Origin: Apostichopus parvimensis
Taxonomy: Eukaryota > Echinodermata > Holothuroidea > Aspidochirotida > Stichopodidae
DNA: 64,000 bases
Assembly (NCBI GenBank): GCA_000934455.1
Contig: KN888292.1
Coordinates: 27,453-91,452, forward strand
Direction: 5' to 3'
The notes under the pieces were generated by a model. The model searched no databases and was not told the origin of the DNA. It saw only the letters and a program-made list of their open reading frames with translations. Made by a program: the position numbers and the translations under genes. Of the stretch, positions 1 through 11,840 are shown in pieces. Position 1 is the stretch's first letter; the number at the start of each line of letters is the position of its first letter.

Positions 1-2224
1 ATGGTAGATTTTCCTCACAACTAAAGTTCCTATATTTAAAAGTGTGAAATATATAAGTTCTTTGCATTATAATACAATTTGTATTGAGCAATTGTTCACC
101 AACGTCAGGCGATTGTTTCCAATTTCTGCGAGATACAGATTCTGCAGAGCTTTTTACAGAGGGAGGACAACTTCGAGCTAGAAGACATCATTTTATGTCT
201 TTTAAAAAGTCAAATGAACACCAAAAAGCCCTCGCACATGATTATTTTCAACAGCACATCTACATTTTCGTTGCGGTCTGTATCTCACATCTTATAATAA
301 TGTGTTGCACACATCTTTTAATAATGTGTTGCACACATATAAACGGTATAGATTCATCATAACGAGCATTAAATCAGGATGCCAGTTATTTTTTCTTTTA
401 ATTTAGAATACTGTAGTCATACCAGCTGAACCATGTTGTTGTTGTTGACATGTAATTTTTTTATATATTTTTTCTTTGTTTGTTGCCTTGTTCCGCTTTT
501 CAAGAACATAAGCTGTAATATATTCTACATAATATCTATTAATTTCATACATAATTTTTTTTTATAGCTTAATCCACATTTTGCGGAAGAATATTTGTCA
601 GATAAAAAATAAATAGGATTTACCTCAATATTTTGTCCAAAAACAAAATTAAAAATCAAGCAGTCTTTTTCATTATTTTTTTACAATGAACCAAGAAAAA
701 AATAAAACAAAAGAAAAAGAAAACAAAGAGCAAAAACTCAAAGATAATTACAGAATTAAGAGACACATGCATGCAGTTGTTAATTTATCATTTATATAAT
801 TTTTTTGTTTTGATTTTAATATAACATTTCTGGCTAATATTATCCTAAGCTGACATTTCAAAGGCCTACGGCTCGTCATGATAGTGATTTGCTGCTGATT
901 AAACCTTATAAAGGAGGCTCCATACAACTAACTGGTCTGTACATGTCTAGCACAATATTCTGAATATATACAAGTCTTTTGTACACAATAATAAAATACA
1001 ACAACAACAGATCTGCCATTACACATCATCAATTTTAAAAAGCTTTGTAAAATGTTAGAAGGGTAGCCATGTACAAAAGAATTTACTACCTTCTTCTTCA
1101 CCCGAAAGGGGTGGAGGGTGGGGAGGAGTAGGGGGAAGGTGTGGAAGGGGGGCTAACAGAAATCTCTGGTGACGAGGTTTACCTTGCTTTTGAATCATTG
1201 TCAACAGCAATTGCTACTCTGAGACAAGGCTAAGATATTAATCACAGGATGTCTACTGAATTTGTAACTTCATCAAAATGTGATAAGCATATAAGCAAAG
1301 CAAAGAGAAGTCTCAATTTATTTTAGAGAGAACATCAAGCATACTAATTAAATTGCTATGTGGAAATATTAATTTTGTGCACTTTACGTATAGAAAAGGG
1401 GTCCAGGGTCACATAAGGTGAGATACAATGCCATTCAGGAGGGTAAAAATGAAATTTGGGCCAGACAGAGTCTAGTCATTGGCGAGCTCCAGTCAACTAC
1501 TGAGAGGGAAGTTGTTTAATAATCAGTATCTCAACCATCTACTATCAATGAATAAGACACTGAGAATATTCATTCTGAGTATGACCCTGCTGCATGTTAC
1601 GATTAAAAGTCACTATATCCAGAAATGGCGAGCACCCACCCAAAATGTGGTTAACTAAATTTAAACGGTATTCATTCATTCATTTGTCAAACTGAAACCT
1701 TCTGGTGGATGGTGCTGCAGACATCGCATTGTTTTTATATCACTGTCGTCATTTTTCGTCATCCTCATCATCGGCATCATCATTGTGGCAAGACTAGCGC
1801 CCTCTAAAGGAAGACCTACTCTGAAATCCATCCGCAGGTTTGCTATCCACCTTCCGTTGTTGAAAGCATAACACACCGCAGCTATTAAGGAGAAACAGAG
1901 AGGCTGCATTTCACTTGAGATGGCAAAGCAGACTTGAGGAGGATAAAAGTATCAGTGTTCTCCTGAAAGTGAAAAGCCCTTGCAACAGCCTTAGTGTGTG
2001 ATGAGTATGTTAGTAGATTTTGATTAACTATAACAAGATTTTGGGTAAGCTCTTTTCTACCAGTATTTTGCAAAGAGAATCATCTAGAAAATTCTGCTTA
2101 GAATCATCATACAAATCTAATACGAATAATTCAACAGATGATCTGAACGTGTCAAGACATGTTGTTAATAAGACATAAATACAGGACTCAACAAAGCTCC
2201 GACAGTTAAGTATTTACCGGTGAT
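1..2224. other. 3' flank of ablim, no gene recognised
   Basis: AT-rich sequence with only short chance frames. It contains a small direct repeat with palindromic cores at 289-345 (ATGTGTTGCACACAT twice). I see no protein or RNA gene. It could still be part of a long 3' UTR. Confidence 0.4.
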
Positions 2225-2824
2225 TTTATTGTTTGGTGTGAAATGAGGGACTGACCTATTTATCTCTCTGTTTTATTCTCCAATGATTAGAAGTAACATC
2301 AATACCACTACAGTATCTATTTACTGCTACATGAGATATATCGGTTCCGCTGCACTATTATGATTAATAATAACAATAACCATAATAACAACAATAATAA
2401 TAATAACAATAACAATAATACCAATAATAATAAAAATAACGATAATAATAACAATAACAATAATAACTATAGTGACCATCTCACACACTGATCTCCTTCT
2501 TGCATACTGCCTTCCTCATTACATCCTGCTCAACCAATAACCTCTCCTGATACATCCTGAATTCCCCTGCTCCCAAACAGTATCTCCTTCATCCTGACCT
2601 TCCCACCCCATCACTACCAATTCTCCATCCTTACTACACCCATATATAAAGTCCATCTCCCCACAAATCACCCCCGCCTTCCCCTATCTCACATCTGCCT
2701 GCCATGATTGTACATCCTGCTTCCAATGCAGTTTCATTTCCCTCTCTCTATAATTGTATCTCTATGGTTATACATGGTCATACTCACTTGTGAACAGAAC
2801 ACGAGCTAGTTGCAATAAGCAGTG
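2225..2824 (-). other. Probable 3' untranslated region with candidate poly(A) signals
   Basis: Downstream of the stop, the first AATAAA hexamers on the minus strand are at 2272-2277 and 2225-2230. If used, the 3' UTR would be about 550-600 nt and would contain a purine-rich stretch (complement of the C/T-rich 2478-2760 region) and the trinucleotide repeat at 2361-2468. Further AATAAA copies exist closer to position 1, so a longer UTR is possible. Confidence 0.4.
2361..2468. repeat. (ATA/ACA)n trinucleotide microsatellite
   Basis: Interrupted array of AAT/AAC triplets over about 108 bp, probably transcribed within the ablim 3' UTR. Confidence 0.9.
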
Positions 2825-2938
2825 TCAGAACAGTAAGGCTCTCTTCTTGAGGGTTGTCTGCTTCCATCTCGGTAAATGAAGAAACTGGTCATGGTTCATC
2901 CCGAAAGCCCGGTAGAAGTCATGATCTGATAAGTGTAA
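2825..2938 (-). CDS. ablim: ABLIM exon O: villin headpiece core and stop codon
   Basis: The acceptor is CTTCTGTTTCAG; the stop codon TGA is at 2825-2827. The exon reads LHLSDHDFYRAFGMNHDQFL then HLPRWKQTTLKKRALLF-stop. The hydrophobic-core pattern (F..FGM...F..LP.W) and the terminal KK.A.LF are diagnostic of the villin headpiece, the F-actin-binding module. The usual KKK of the actin-binding helix is KKR here. This fixes the true C terminus of the long protein. Confidence 0.97.
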   Translation of the reverse strand, partial: LHLSDHDFYRAFGMNHDQFLHLPRWKQTTLKKRALLF

Positions 2939-3874
2939 CTGAAACAGAAGAAAATTAAAACAAAATTAACATATTCTACATTCAGCTGTTCTTTAACTGC
3001 TCTGTTAATTAATTTAGCACTGTATTAATACTTCATGCCCTTCCATAAGAAGAGATGACATTTTTTATGTGTTCAACGTTTGTTTTATGAACTGGTTGAT
3101 CCTGTCCCAATGAGATTGCAGTGGACAGTCTAAATCCTCCTGCAATGAAGCCAAAGTCAGCAAATCCCTCCAAGATACGAAGACAAAAACAGTGCATTAA
3201 TCAGGTTATTGACAAACACGATAATCTTAACTGAGGATTAGCTTTGTCGACCATTGTTTATCATAGTTTTAGCCATGGATTAGTTTGTCAAAAGTTTTCC
3301 AGGAACTTTAAGCAGGTTCTTGACCTCAATCTGATTTAAAGAAATTGAGGATGGTCAAAATTAGACAATCCTTCGGAGAGGAAAAACTGCAACTGCAAGA
3401 TGTGTAAAATGGGTTTGACCATTTGTGCCTGTTGCCTTGATAAGATGTCACCACAAGATGTGTAAAATGGGTTTGACCATTTGTGCCTGTTGTCTGGATC
3501 TATATTTGAAGGTATTACTCATCTCCTAGAGGGCACACTTCTCCACTAAGAGAGTATTAATGAACTGAAGAGATGGTTTAAGGGTGGTTGTCAACTTTAA
3601 TATATGAGTTCTCTACCTTTTATGTATGCAACAATTAAACTGATTAAACTGATAAAAATAACTTTTTGTCTGGATCGAGTCATCCTTTAACTTTTCATCA
3701 CAGCCACAGAGTTTCCAATAGACCTTCATTTCACATCTTAACAGATCATTGACAAGCCAATCAAGCCTTATCACAGTTATGAAAATTCTACCTGATAAGT
3801 TAAGAGAGAAGAATACAACTGTAAAAGTTTGACAATTTTAGTGGTCTTTCCATCCGAGCAATGGCTGAACTCAC
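2939..3874. other. Intron O/N
   Basis: 936 bp intron splitting the headpiece. A direct duplication lies at 3396-3492 (caagatgtgtaaaatgggtt repeated with a 58-bp period). No other feature seen. Confidence 0.85.
3396..3492. repeat. 58-bp tandem duplication
   Basis: Two near-perfect copies (39 identical bases, 3396-3434 and 3454-3492) within an intron; recent local duplication. Confidence 0.85.
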
Positions 3875-3946
3875 CTCTAAGTTTCCTCTGGAGACATCTT
3901 TAGGGAGTCTGTAATTGGTTGTTATCAACAGCTCAAGAGGATAAAT
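3875..3946 (-). CDS. ablim: ABLIM exon N: villin headpiece, N-terminal half
   Basis: The 72-bp exon has acceptor TTGATAG and donor TTAGAG|GTGAGT, phase 0 at both ends. It reads IYPLELLITTNYRLPKDVSR and then GNLE, matching the headpiece start IFPYEMLMVTN...LREVDRTRLE of vertebrate ABLIM. Two basic positions of the vertebrate variable loop are replaced and the loop is shorter (NYRLPKDV). Confidence 0.95.
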
Positions 3947-5551
3947 CTATCAAATGGGAAGAGAAATGTCCGAGATAAAAACAAACCATCAACAGAATAT
4001 ATCAAAATGGTGGGAGGCCAGGGATATTAAGTAAAATGAAAGGGTTGAAGTTTTACTTACAATAGTCTTACAGATAATCAAGCATTCACTCAGCCTTAAT
4101 TTTATCACGGAGTGAATTTTCAGCTGAAGACATTATTGTAAAGAACCCAGTGAGGATGTCAGAAGTGACGGTGTCAAGAGTGGGAGTGCCTGGGGAGGGG
4201 AGGGGGAGGGGTGAGGGTCAAGGCATGATAGCCCTGGGAAGATGGGAGTGATAGAAACAGGGGTGATGGTGCCATGTTGTCAGGGATCAAGATTTTAGAA
4301 ATGAGGGTGCTAGGAGGGTGTTAAACAGAGAGTTTTCCAGGATGGAGTTCAAAGTCGGATCAGGGGATCATTTAATGGATACAGACTTGTAATTTCATGT
4401 TGATGCCATATTATGGTAATTAACTCAACAAGCATTTTGCTAATCAGGAAGACAACAAACGAGATACCAGATATCACACTCTTGGCTCCACACCTGTATA
4501 TAAGATCACTTGGATGCTGGTAATTCTTTGGGATGTAAGAAAACGTCAGATTTTCAAATTGCATTGCAAGTTTTATATTCGAAATCCTTAAAAAATCAAA
4601 ACTTTAAAAATTTACAGCATAGCTTAACAATTCTATATAATGATAATGATGATTCAAATGATTTAATAATTTTATAACTTTGTTTAAATGATGACCTTAG
4701 GCAGAATTTTAGAATTTTCATTGCACAGTGCCTCAAACAGTGCCACATTTAATAAGTACTAGTAATGTTTCTTTAGCTATTCCAGTATTGAAGATATTCA
4801 TCTTTAAATCTCTGGAATGATCCTTTAAGGCTAAATTGAGATGGCTCCTCAGTGCAGACCTTAACTGAATTGATAATATTAATTCAATGTTTCATAAATT
4901 CTAATGAAACAACTAAAATATGTTCTTTCTAACTTCACATAGTAAGCAACAGAGCAACATTGGATGAAATTTCGACACCATTTGTCGATGACAAATTGTA
5001 AAGAATTGTGAAGACTTATCAATTCGAGCCATGAAAGTCTTCTGCTTTTTCAATTGAGGTACAGACCTAATGGTCTGTGTGTAAGACTATGCCGTCTTGA
5101 CACTTTCATTAACAGCCTAAGATGTTTAGAGGGATAATATTCAAAACTAAAAAGGAGTACAAAAATACAATCTGGGCAGATAGCAGTATTTAGTATTACA
5201 CTGTCTACAACATATGAAAATTAATTTTGTGCCTTAAGTCACCCTAAAAATTAAGTGGAAATATATTTAGGTACTACATAAAAGATAGAGTAACCAAGGG
5301 TGGAGAGGAAGGAGAAAATTGGGAGGGGTGGGGGGTGGGAGGTGGCAGACAACCTGTAAAATGAATATGTATTAGGTTGCATCAATATCTGATGAATAAA
5401 TTAACAAATCAATAATCATGCAATGTTCAAATGTTAACACCTTGACATCATAATCTGGAAGAACAAGATTGTTCACACACCGCTGTATAAATCCTGTGAT
5501 CATAATTAAAGGTTAAATGGGTTAAAATGCTAACAAGAGAACAGAACCTAC
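3947..5551. other. Intron N/M with interspersed repeat copy 1
   Basis: The intron holds a G-rich stretch near 4195-4215 and a ~600-bp segment (4640-5240) that has a diverged second copy in the intron between exons K and L. No coding sequence seen. Confidence 0.75.
4640..5240. repeat. Diverged ~600-bp repeat, copy 1
   Basis: Matches 8100-8790 in the same orientation as an ordered series of blocks: ttaggcag.attttag; tagctattc.(a/g)gtatt; cctcagtgca.gcct; attctaa.gaa.caactaaaa; taatggtctgtgt; and gatagcagt.tttag/atgg...tctaca. Spacing between blocks is similar in both copies. Ends are approximate. It may be an unclassified mobile element or an old intronic segmental duplication. Confidence 0.65.
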
Positions 5552-5599
5552 CATTGGTGTATCAGAGGATCGGGATGGAGATGAAGATGCAGGATGCTT
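5552..5599 (-). CDS. ablim: ABLIM candidate 48-bp microexon M before the headpiece
   Basis: This symmetric phase-0 exon has acceptor GGTAACCAG, preceded by a pyrimidine-rich stretch, and donor CAATG|GTAGGT. It reads KHPASSSPSRSSDTPM. It can be inserted between exon L and exon N without changing frame. The Ser/Pro content suits a phosphorylatable spacer in front of the headpiece, which is inference. Support is splice signals, phase and location. Confidence 0.62.
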
Positions 5600-7523
5600 C
5601 TGGTTACCGTGGCAACAGGGTAAGAAGAGGGAATGAAGATACATACAGTCATTTTGTTAGTGTGCATACAGACAGGTAGGATGTGTTATCATTAATGTTA
5701 GAATGTCAGTCATTCACATAAATAGACGCTGTCTCCTCAAAGGTGCATGACTTACGTCAACTTCATTCTGATTCGTTTTAGAAAGTTTTATTGAAAACTT
5801 TTTCCGGAATACCACAATTTGTAAAATGCCCATGTTTGGCTGACATTCTGGATTAAAACACAGAATTTTACAAATCAGTGTCTTGAAAGCTTAATCATTT
5901 TAGTCATAACAAGAGTGCATGCTCATATCCGTGTATTGTAAACACAACACCCTAACACTGACAGCAAACAACAAGATTACTCCTAGTTTTACTAATATCA
6001 GCTCAGTTATCATTATTAACCTCACAAATATAATTGATTTTTTTTAACAGGTTAGGCTTTGACTGTCAAATTAGGGCTTTTTCATCATTCTAGTTTTCCA
6101 AATGCTAACTTTTTAATCACACTAGATGGTTGCAACACATATAAAACTTAAACAGTTTGCTACATTGAATGAAATGCCAAGTTATGCCAGATCCTGCTTG
6201 TTATATACCAAGTTATGGAGTATGGTATGGAGTACTCTTGACTCTGTTAAACATATATACACGACACGAGGGCCCAATTCCCACCTCACTTTCCTTCCCC
6301 CGTTTTATGGAAAACATAATCATGCCGTATTTTGAGAGAAAATTCATGACGTTTGTTATAAAACGCATCAGGGCTGATGTTTGCTACTGTCATTAATTTT
6401 ATTGAGCCTATCTCCCTGGCTCTGGTTCCCTCTCTCTAGTGTATAACATAGCAAACAGAAACTATGAGTAGTTACAAGGCCATTGAACCTACATAAAAGA
6501 TTTGCAAGAGGTTTATAACCCAAATGGAAACCTCACAGAAGGAACTTCTTTTTTTTCTTTTTTTGAGAATTTGCATTTGAATTTGTTACTGGTGGTGGTT
6601 TAACATCTTTCCGAGGCGCACACTACGATGAGATTTGATACTTTGCTACAGCGTCTGGGTGAGAACTGTTTGTCATATCAAATAAAGATGGTGGACTTTA
6701 CATGGACAGCTTCCTAAATAATAGTAACAGCTAGATAACTATAAGGAGATTCGGATTCAGAGGATAATGAACGCAAAACCTGCGAGGACGTGATTCCTTT
6801 CTTCACATAAACAGCATTTTTACATCACTACAATAGTAACAGCCAATTTAAAGCACATTTGACAGGAGTTCTGGTTGTCACTTTTGATTTGTACATGTAT
6901 GATAATTTCATCAATTTACTTTGTTGCATGTTCTCAGATCAATCAGTCACTAATGGTGATCAAAATTAAACTCAGAACTGTGCGGACATGGCACGTAACC
7001 ACAAGAACGGCTTTAAAGTGATGGAGTTGACTGCGATTAGTGCAAACAGAACAACAGTGCATGCATGCATGTACGTATGTATGTAATCTCTGCAAAACTG
7101 AACATGCTCAATCAAATCAGAATAAATAGGAATGTCAGGTCAACTCTGCCTCTTTTAAAATTCCTGTTTTTTTTTGGGATCATTTCCATCGTTCCATTGA
7201 TATTGTCGAGAGAACTAAATAATTTGATTAATGTATTTTAAATATCATTCAACCCACAAAACTTCAACATTCCTGTCTTACTTTTAACCCCCCCATCTCT
7301 TCCTCTCCCTCATCCCCCCCCCCATACAGAGAAGAAACTATAATTTTGTTTTGGATTTTGATGACTTAATTCAAGAACAAATAGCTGACATGATCCGCAA
7401 GTATCTCTTCTGTCTCTCATTCAGTTGAGTACGTACTGTGAGCAGCGTTCCAAGATTCTGTCACGTTGCCGGGCGTGCAACTTCTCGTGCACTCTTTTAA
7501 CCTCGCTGCATAAATTGACTTAC
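5600..7523. other. Intron M/L
   Basis: About 1.9 kb. Contains a GCATGCATGCATG/TATG run near 7062-7085, a C-run near 7313-7323 and, next to exon L, a GC-richer coding-like piece (7421-7501, listed separately). Confidence 0.8.
7421..7501 (-). CDS. Candidate alternative terminal exon (headpiece-less end)
   Basis: Immediately downstream of exon L an 81-nt piece reads VKRVHEKLHARQRDR followed by ILERCSQYVLN and a stop at 7421-7423. It follows an AG (GCGAG) and would be in phase with the short donor of exon L (82-nt intron). Highly charged helix with G/C-rich third positions. The acceptor is weak (a CAG lies 4 nt upstream in the wrong frame), and other frames here are partly open too, so this is a candidate only. 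Confidence 0.3.
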   Translation of the reverse strand, partial: VKRVHEKLHARQRDRILERCSQYVLN

Positions 7524-7720
7524 TTGTAATCTCTTAATGTTCTGCTCTCTTATCTTAGCCGCTCTTAACCTCTCGGCCATTACCTTGTGCTCCATAGAGG
7601 GCAGCGATCGTCCCTTGGAGATTCTCAAGTTGCGCAGCTGCTGCTCCGTCATCTTGGCGAGGCCCGGAGACATTTCACCGCTGCTGTCGTAACCGTTGGA
7701 GATGTATCCTTCAGATAGAC
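7524..7720 (-). CDS. ablim: ABLIM exon L: segment before the headpiece, two in-frame donors
   Basis: The acceptor is CTCTTAAG. The exon reads GLSEGYISNGYDSSGEMSPG, then LAKMTEQQLRNLRISKGRSL and PSMEHK. Two phase-0 donors follow: CACAAG|GTAATG (exon end 7584) and, 60 nt later, TTACAA|GTAAGT (exon end 7524), the latter adding 20 residues of charged helix (VMAERLRAAKIREQN in part). The short form joined to exon N gives GRSLPSMEHK-IYPLELL, which lines up with vertebrate GVSMPNMLEPK-IFPYEML, so the short donor is probably the ancestral form and the long one an alternative. Confidence 0.9.
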
Positions 7721-8960
7721 CTTAAGAGTCAATGATACGGTTACAGAACATTGATTAAAAACGAGATGACATCGGTCTGCGCCCAATCGTTATGGAGACG
7801 CAATATCTGAACATTCATGATTACAAAGATAACATGCTAGAATAAGAGAACGACCCAACACATAGAAAAGTAACTTCACTTTATATGTGTCTTTCTGACA
7901 CACCAGGAAGATATAGTTTTGAAAGTTTCCATATTTGAGAGGGGATTTGAGGAGATATCAAGGAAAATTGAAAGCCATAGTTAAAAGTTGAAATGAGAAC
8001 ATAGCTAAAACAAATTATGTATTCATGCTTTTCCTAAACCTATATGGCTCTTGACTTTCGATTTAGTGTCAATAGGAAGTACCAAAATATAATCTTCATC
8101 CATTATTGTCATCAGTTGTTAGCCAACTTTAGTTTCAATGATTTATTGAAATCATCTTTTGGAGCTTCTGTGCAGAGTCATTTGATTGATGATGTTATCT
8201 TAAGAAGATCACACATGATTTTAATTTCTAATTTTGTTTTGAATTTAGGCAGCATTTTAGTCTTGATATTATGTAGTCCAAGAAGAGAGAAAAAAACATG
8301 CGTGCTAGTTCCTATAGCTATTCTGGTATTCCAGTTATTCACCTCTCAATATATTAAATCTCCAGAACGCTCCTTTAAGTCTTAACTGATGACGACGTCC
8401 CTTCCTCAGTGCAGGCCTAATTGTTAACGAAGTAAATTCTAACGAATCAACTAAAACATAACCTTTGAATTCCATATAAACAAAAGAGCTATCTTGATGA
8501 CATTCAATGCCATTTCTTCTTTGTTTTCCCTTGAGTGAAGTTTGTGTTACATTGATATCAAACATTCTAAATGACAGGAACTGGAGAAGACTAAATCATC
8601 TTTGAAAGAAACAAAACATTGACACTAACTTAATGGTCTGTGTATTAGACTACATAATCCATTCAGACGTTTAAAGCATCATTCCTCAAAAATTAATAAA
8701 AAATGTCTTATAGAAATACAACCAAGACTGATAGCAGTGTATGGTCTACAAAATATTTAAAGTAACTCAGTGCCTAATGTTATCGTTTAACAGTCATTTT
8801 TCTTTCTTTGGTTTATATATCCGCTCATCGGTGCACACACCAGACCTCTATTGATTTAGGGTGGAAGCTTTACCACACAGCTGAATTTAAGCGATGACTT
8901 GATATAATAATTTCCTATGGTTGGTTTATTCACGCAACATCACGAGACCACCAGACTCAC
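7721..8960. other. Intron L/K
   Basis: 1.24 kb, largely occupied by repeat copy 2 (8100-8790). Confidence 0.8.
8100..8790. repeat. Diverged ~690-bp repeat, copy 2
   Basis: Second copy of the 4640-5240 repeat, in the intron between exons L and K. The same ordered blocks are present, with small insertions that make it longer. Ends are approximate. Confidence 0.65.
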
Positions 8961-9033
8961 CTTCGTGATCGCTCATATTGCCTGGGCTGTACCTTGACGA
9001 CATAGGGAGTGACCCCGTCTTCTTGTATATTTC
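8961..9033 (-). CDS. ablim: ABLIM exon K: Ser-rich tail segment
   Basis: The 73-bp exon has acceptor TTTTTGAAG and donor CGAAG|GTGAGT. It reads EIYKKTGSLPMSSRYSPGN and then MSDHE plus one base. KKTGSLPMS resembles the vertebrate SKTASLPGY segment at the same place. Phases match both neighbours. Confidence 0.86.
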
Positions 9034-9556
9034 CTTCAAAAATAAGAAATTGAACGCATGAAGAGGTTTTTCCACTGGTTTGCCGGTTTTATGATCAAAA
9101 AGTCACTGGCAAGGATTATCCACTTACCAGAAACCATAGACTTCTGGAAAATCTTTTTTTATGGCCCTGACTTTCATGTAGGTTAAAAGATTTTCAGCTT
9201 TATTCCAGACTTAATTGCCGATAGTACGGTGCTGCTTCTGTATCTCTGTCATTACAGTGAAGTGTTTATTTTAGTTCTTCTAACGACAGCTACGGCTCAA
9301 ACGAGCGCAAGGTTCACAAAGACCAGAAATAAGTGGTTTCAAGATTACCCAGAAAATCTATAACCTTTGGAGGGAATACTGCTATGATGTATATATAGTT
9401 AAACAGGGGAAAAAAAGAACTTTATGTACCAGCTGGCAAACAGGCTGAAATGAAAATGGGGTACATAAAAGGGTTGATGAAATATTAGCTTCTAGCAGGG
9501 TCTGAAAGGATGATTAAGGGTTCAAATTTAAATTTAAAAAAGAAAGAATAGCTTAC
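9034..9556. other. Intron K/J
   Basis: 523 bp, AT-rich; nothing else recognised. Confidence 0.8.
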
Positions 9557-9612
9557 TGCAGTTGTGTATCTCGATGAAGGTGGAAGTGTGGATCCCCTAA
9601 GTCCAAGGTAAT
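9557..9612 (-). CDS. ablim: ABLIM exon J: Ser/Thr-rich tail segment
   Basis: The 56-bp exon has a strong acceptor (TTTTTATTTTTCTGTAG) and donor ACTGCA|GTAAGC. With the base from exon I it reads DYLGLRGSTLPPSSRYTTA. Phases fit exon I before it and exon K after it. It is part of the poorly conserved segment between the anchor region and the headpiece. Confidence 0.8.
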
Positions 9613-10880
9613 CTACAGAAAAATAAAAACAAAAATATGGAAATGAAAGTTAGAGTAATAATGTTCGCACTTTCTCTCAAAATGAAATGACAATTGTTTT
9701 CAAGCAATAAAGTTTGTATCCCTTCAAAAATCAGAAGTAATTTGTTACAAAACTATATAAATAAAAGTTAAGAGTGATGCTTCTGCCTTGCCTTAAAACA
9801 ACAAAAACACAACTGTCTTTCAAGCTCCTAAGTTGCAGATTTTATCCCTTCAAAATCAGAATTAATTTGTCTCTATTTCTTTGTTATTTTATAAACAATA
9901 TATGTTTATTAAATATTTATTCATTCATCAAGGCACCAGTCCATTAATTCACTGTTAACCACTAAAGCTAAACAATTAAGAGTAGAAGATGATCAACTTG
10001 GGTTAAATAAAAGAAAGTAATTAATGCATTGACAAATCTACACTAATAAAGGTATCAAAAGGAATGCGAGAGGAAATCAACTGCAAATGTAGTAAACATC
10101 TTTAACAACAGCAATTTGAACATTTCAGTCAGTTCATGCTGTACATTTCATATTGCCATGGTTACAGTAGTAAACAAAATTGCATTAACACTATTCAAAT
10201 GCAAAGAAAATATTATCTTGATTTTGGCCGTTTTATCTGCATGCAGTGGTACGTGCAATCTAGCTTTCCTTCGCACAATAAATTAAAAAAAAATGTTTTC
10301 ATATCTACAGTAATATTACACTTTAAGAGATCGCAAGCATCAGGGTTATGAAAGCCTTTCATTTGTATTTGATCAATGAGATAGATGATCAATGACCAAG
10401 TTTTGAGGGGCAACAAATGATATTCAAAACAAATTTTACTGCAAAGTATATTTAGGTGTACTTTAAAATCTGCTGTACTGACTTTGAACAAGGACAGAAC
10501 ACATATCATTCCATTACAGGCTCAGTAAGTACAAGGCTCATTCACATATTAAATGAAGAGCAGTCATAGTTAGGATGCAATCATCAACAAGGATTAAATA
10601 TTATTAATAATAACAATCATAATAATATGTATGCAAGCAGCATCGGTGTAATAAGTGGTGATCATGCCTCTTGTAATATGATAATTCATAGAGCTCTGCT
10701 CTGCATCTGGAAGGGCATATAATATATATATAGGTACAAGTATTAATTGACACACCCACAGATAGTTTCTTTGTCCGAATTTCAACATTTTTAGGGTCAT
10801 ATTGAATAACTGTAAAGACATTATATTATTATTTATGTGTATTACTTATATTTGTACATTTTTTTCCTTTTCTTCCAGGG

Positions 10881-10924
10881 AGTCTCCTACTTTGTTAAGT
10901 CTTTTTAAGACTTTATAGGAGACT
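10881..10924. repeat. Hairpin-forming inverted repeat
   Basis: AGTCTCCTA pairs with TAGGAGACT (9 bp) and, inside, AAGTCTT pairs with AAGACTT around a TTT loop; the internal loop is asymmetric (7 and 2 nt). Confidence 0.75.
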
Positions 10925-11694
10925 ACCTTTCCCATTGTACACAATTGGTGATAAAACAAATAAATATATCAATTAGAATTATTAATGGAATGGTACCTTG
11001 CCAAAAGTACTGAGAAACGTTTAACGATCAGTTTAAGTTGGATCTTGAATTAGAATGTAGGCCTGAAACTAACAACAAAGACTGTGCTGCACTGAACATC
11101 AAGGCAAAATAAGAGCTGCTAATTTTACCCACTTGTTTTAAATCTCCCTCCCTCCCCATTTACAGAAACGATAATAAAAGAAGAAAAAGATTAGCAGCAC
11201 GGGTGTGATTCAAAATAGTGTATAGGATGCTGGAATACAAACTGAGAGTTATCGGCATTGTGGGAAATGATAACCATGCATCATTAAAGTAAATATCAAC
11301 AGTCTGAGAATCTGACTACATTATTGCAGCAGTTTTGTATCAGACATCTCTGTAGGGTAGCCATGCAGTCAATACAAGATGGATGGGCAGCTTGGCCGAT
11401 TCCAAGATTCAGTAGAACTGAGTATCTTGATGGTTGGATGGCGTGCACTGTAACGTGTCTCTTCATCAAGTTAATATTTAAGTTTTTCCTCCAAATTCAA
11501 ATAAGTCTTAGTTATAAATTAGTCAAGAACAAGATAAGATCATCTAGGTGCGTAAGGAGTTATTAACACACTCCATCCTGCGTTCAATTACAATCATTGC
11601 AGTAGATTAGTAACAACATGTACTATTGCTACAATACATTTCACACTTCATGAAGCTTATCCTTGGATACAGCTTTCCATCCTATCACAGCCCT

Positions 11695-11840
11695 ACACAG
11701 CTTGCCTTGCCTTGCCACTGCCTCTGTCTCCCCTCAGGCCTACCCCTGCCTATTTCTACCACCCTAGCCCTGCCTCTGTTTTCACCACCCTACCTCTGCC
11801 TCTGTCTCCCTACCCCTACCCTTGCCTCTGTTTCACCCAC
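11695..11840. repeat. Pyrimidine-rich minisatellite
   Basis: Degenerate tandem units of the type CCTACC(C)CTGCCTCTGTCT on the + strand, purine-rich on the ablim transcript. Confidence 0.75.
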
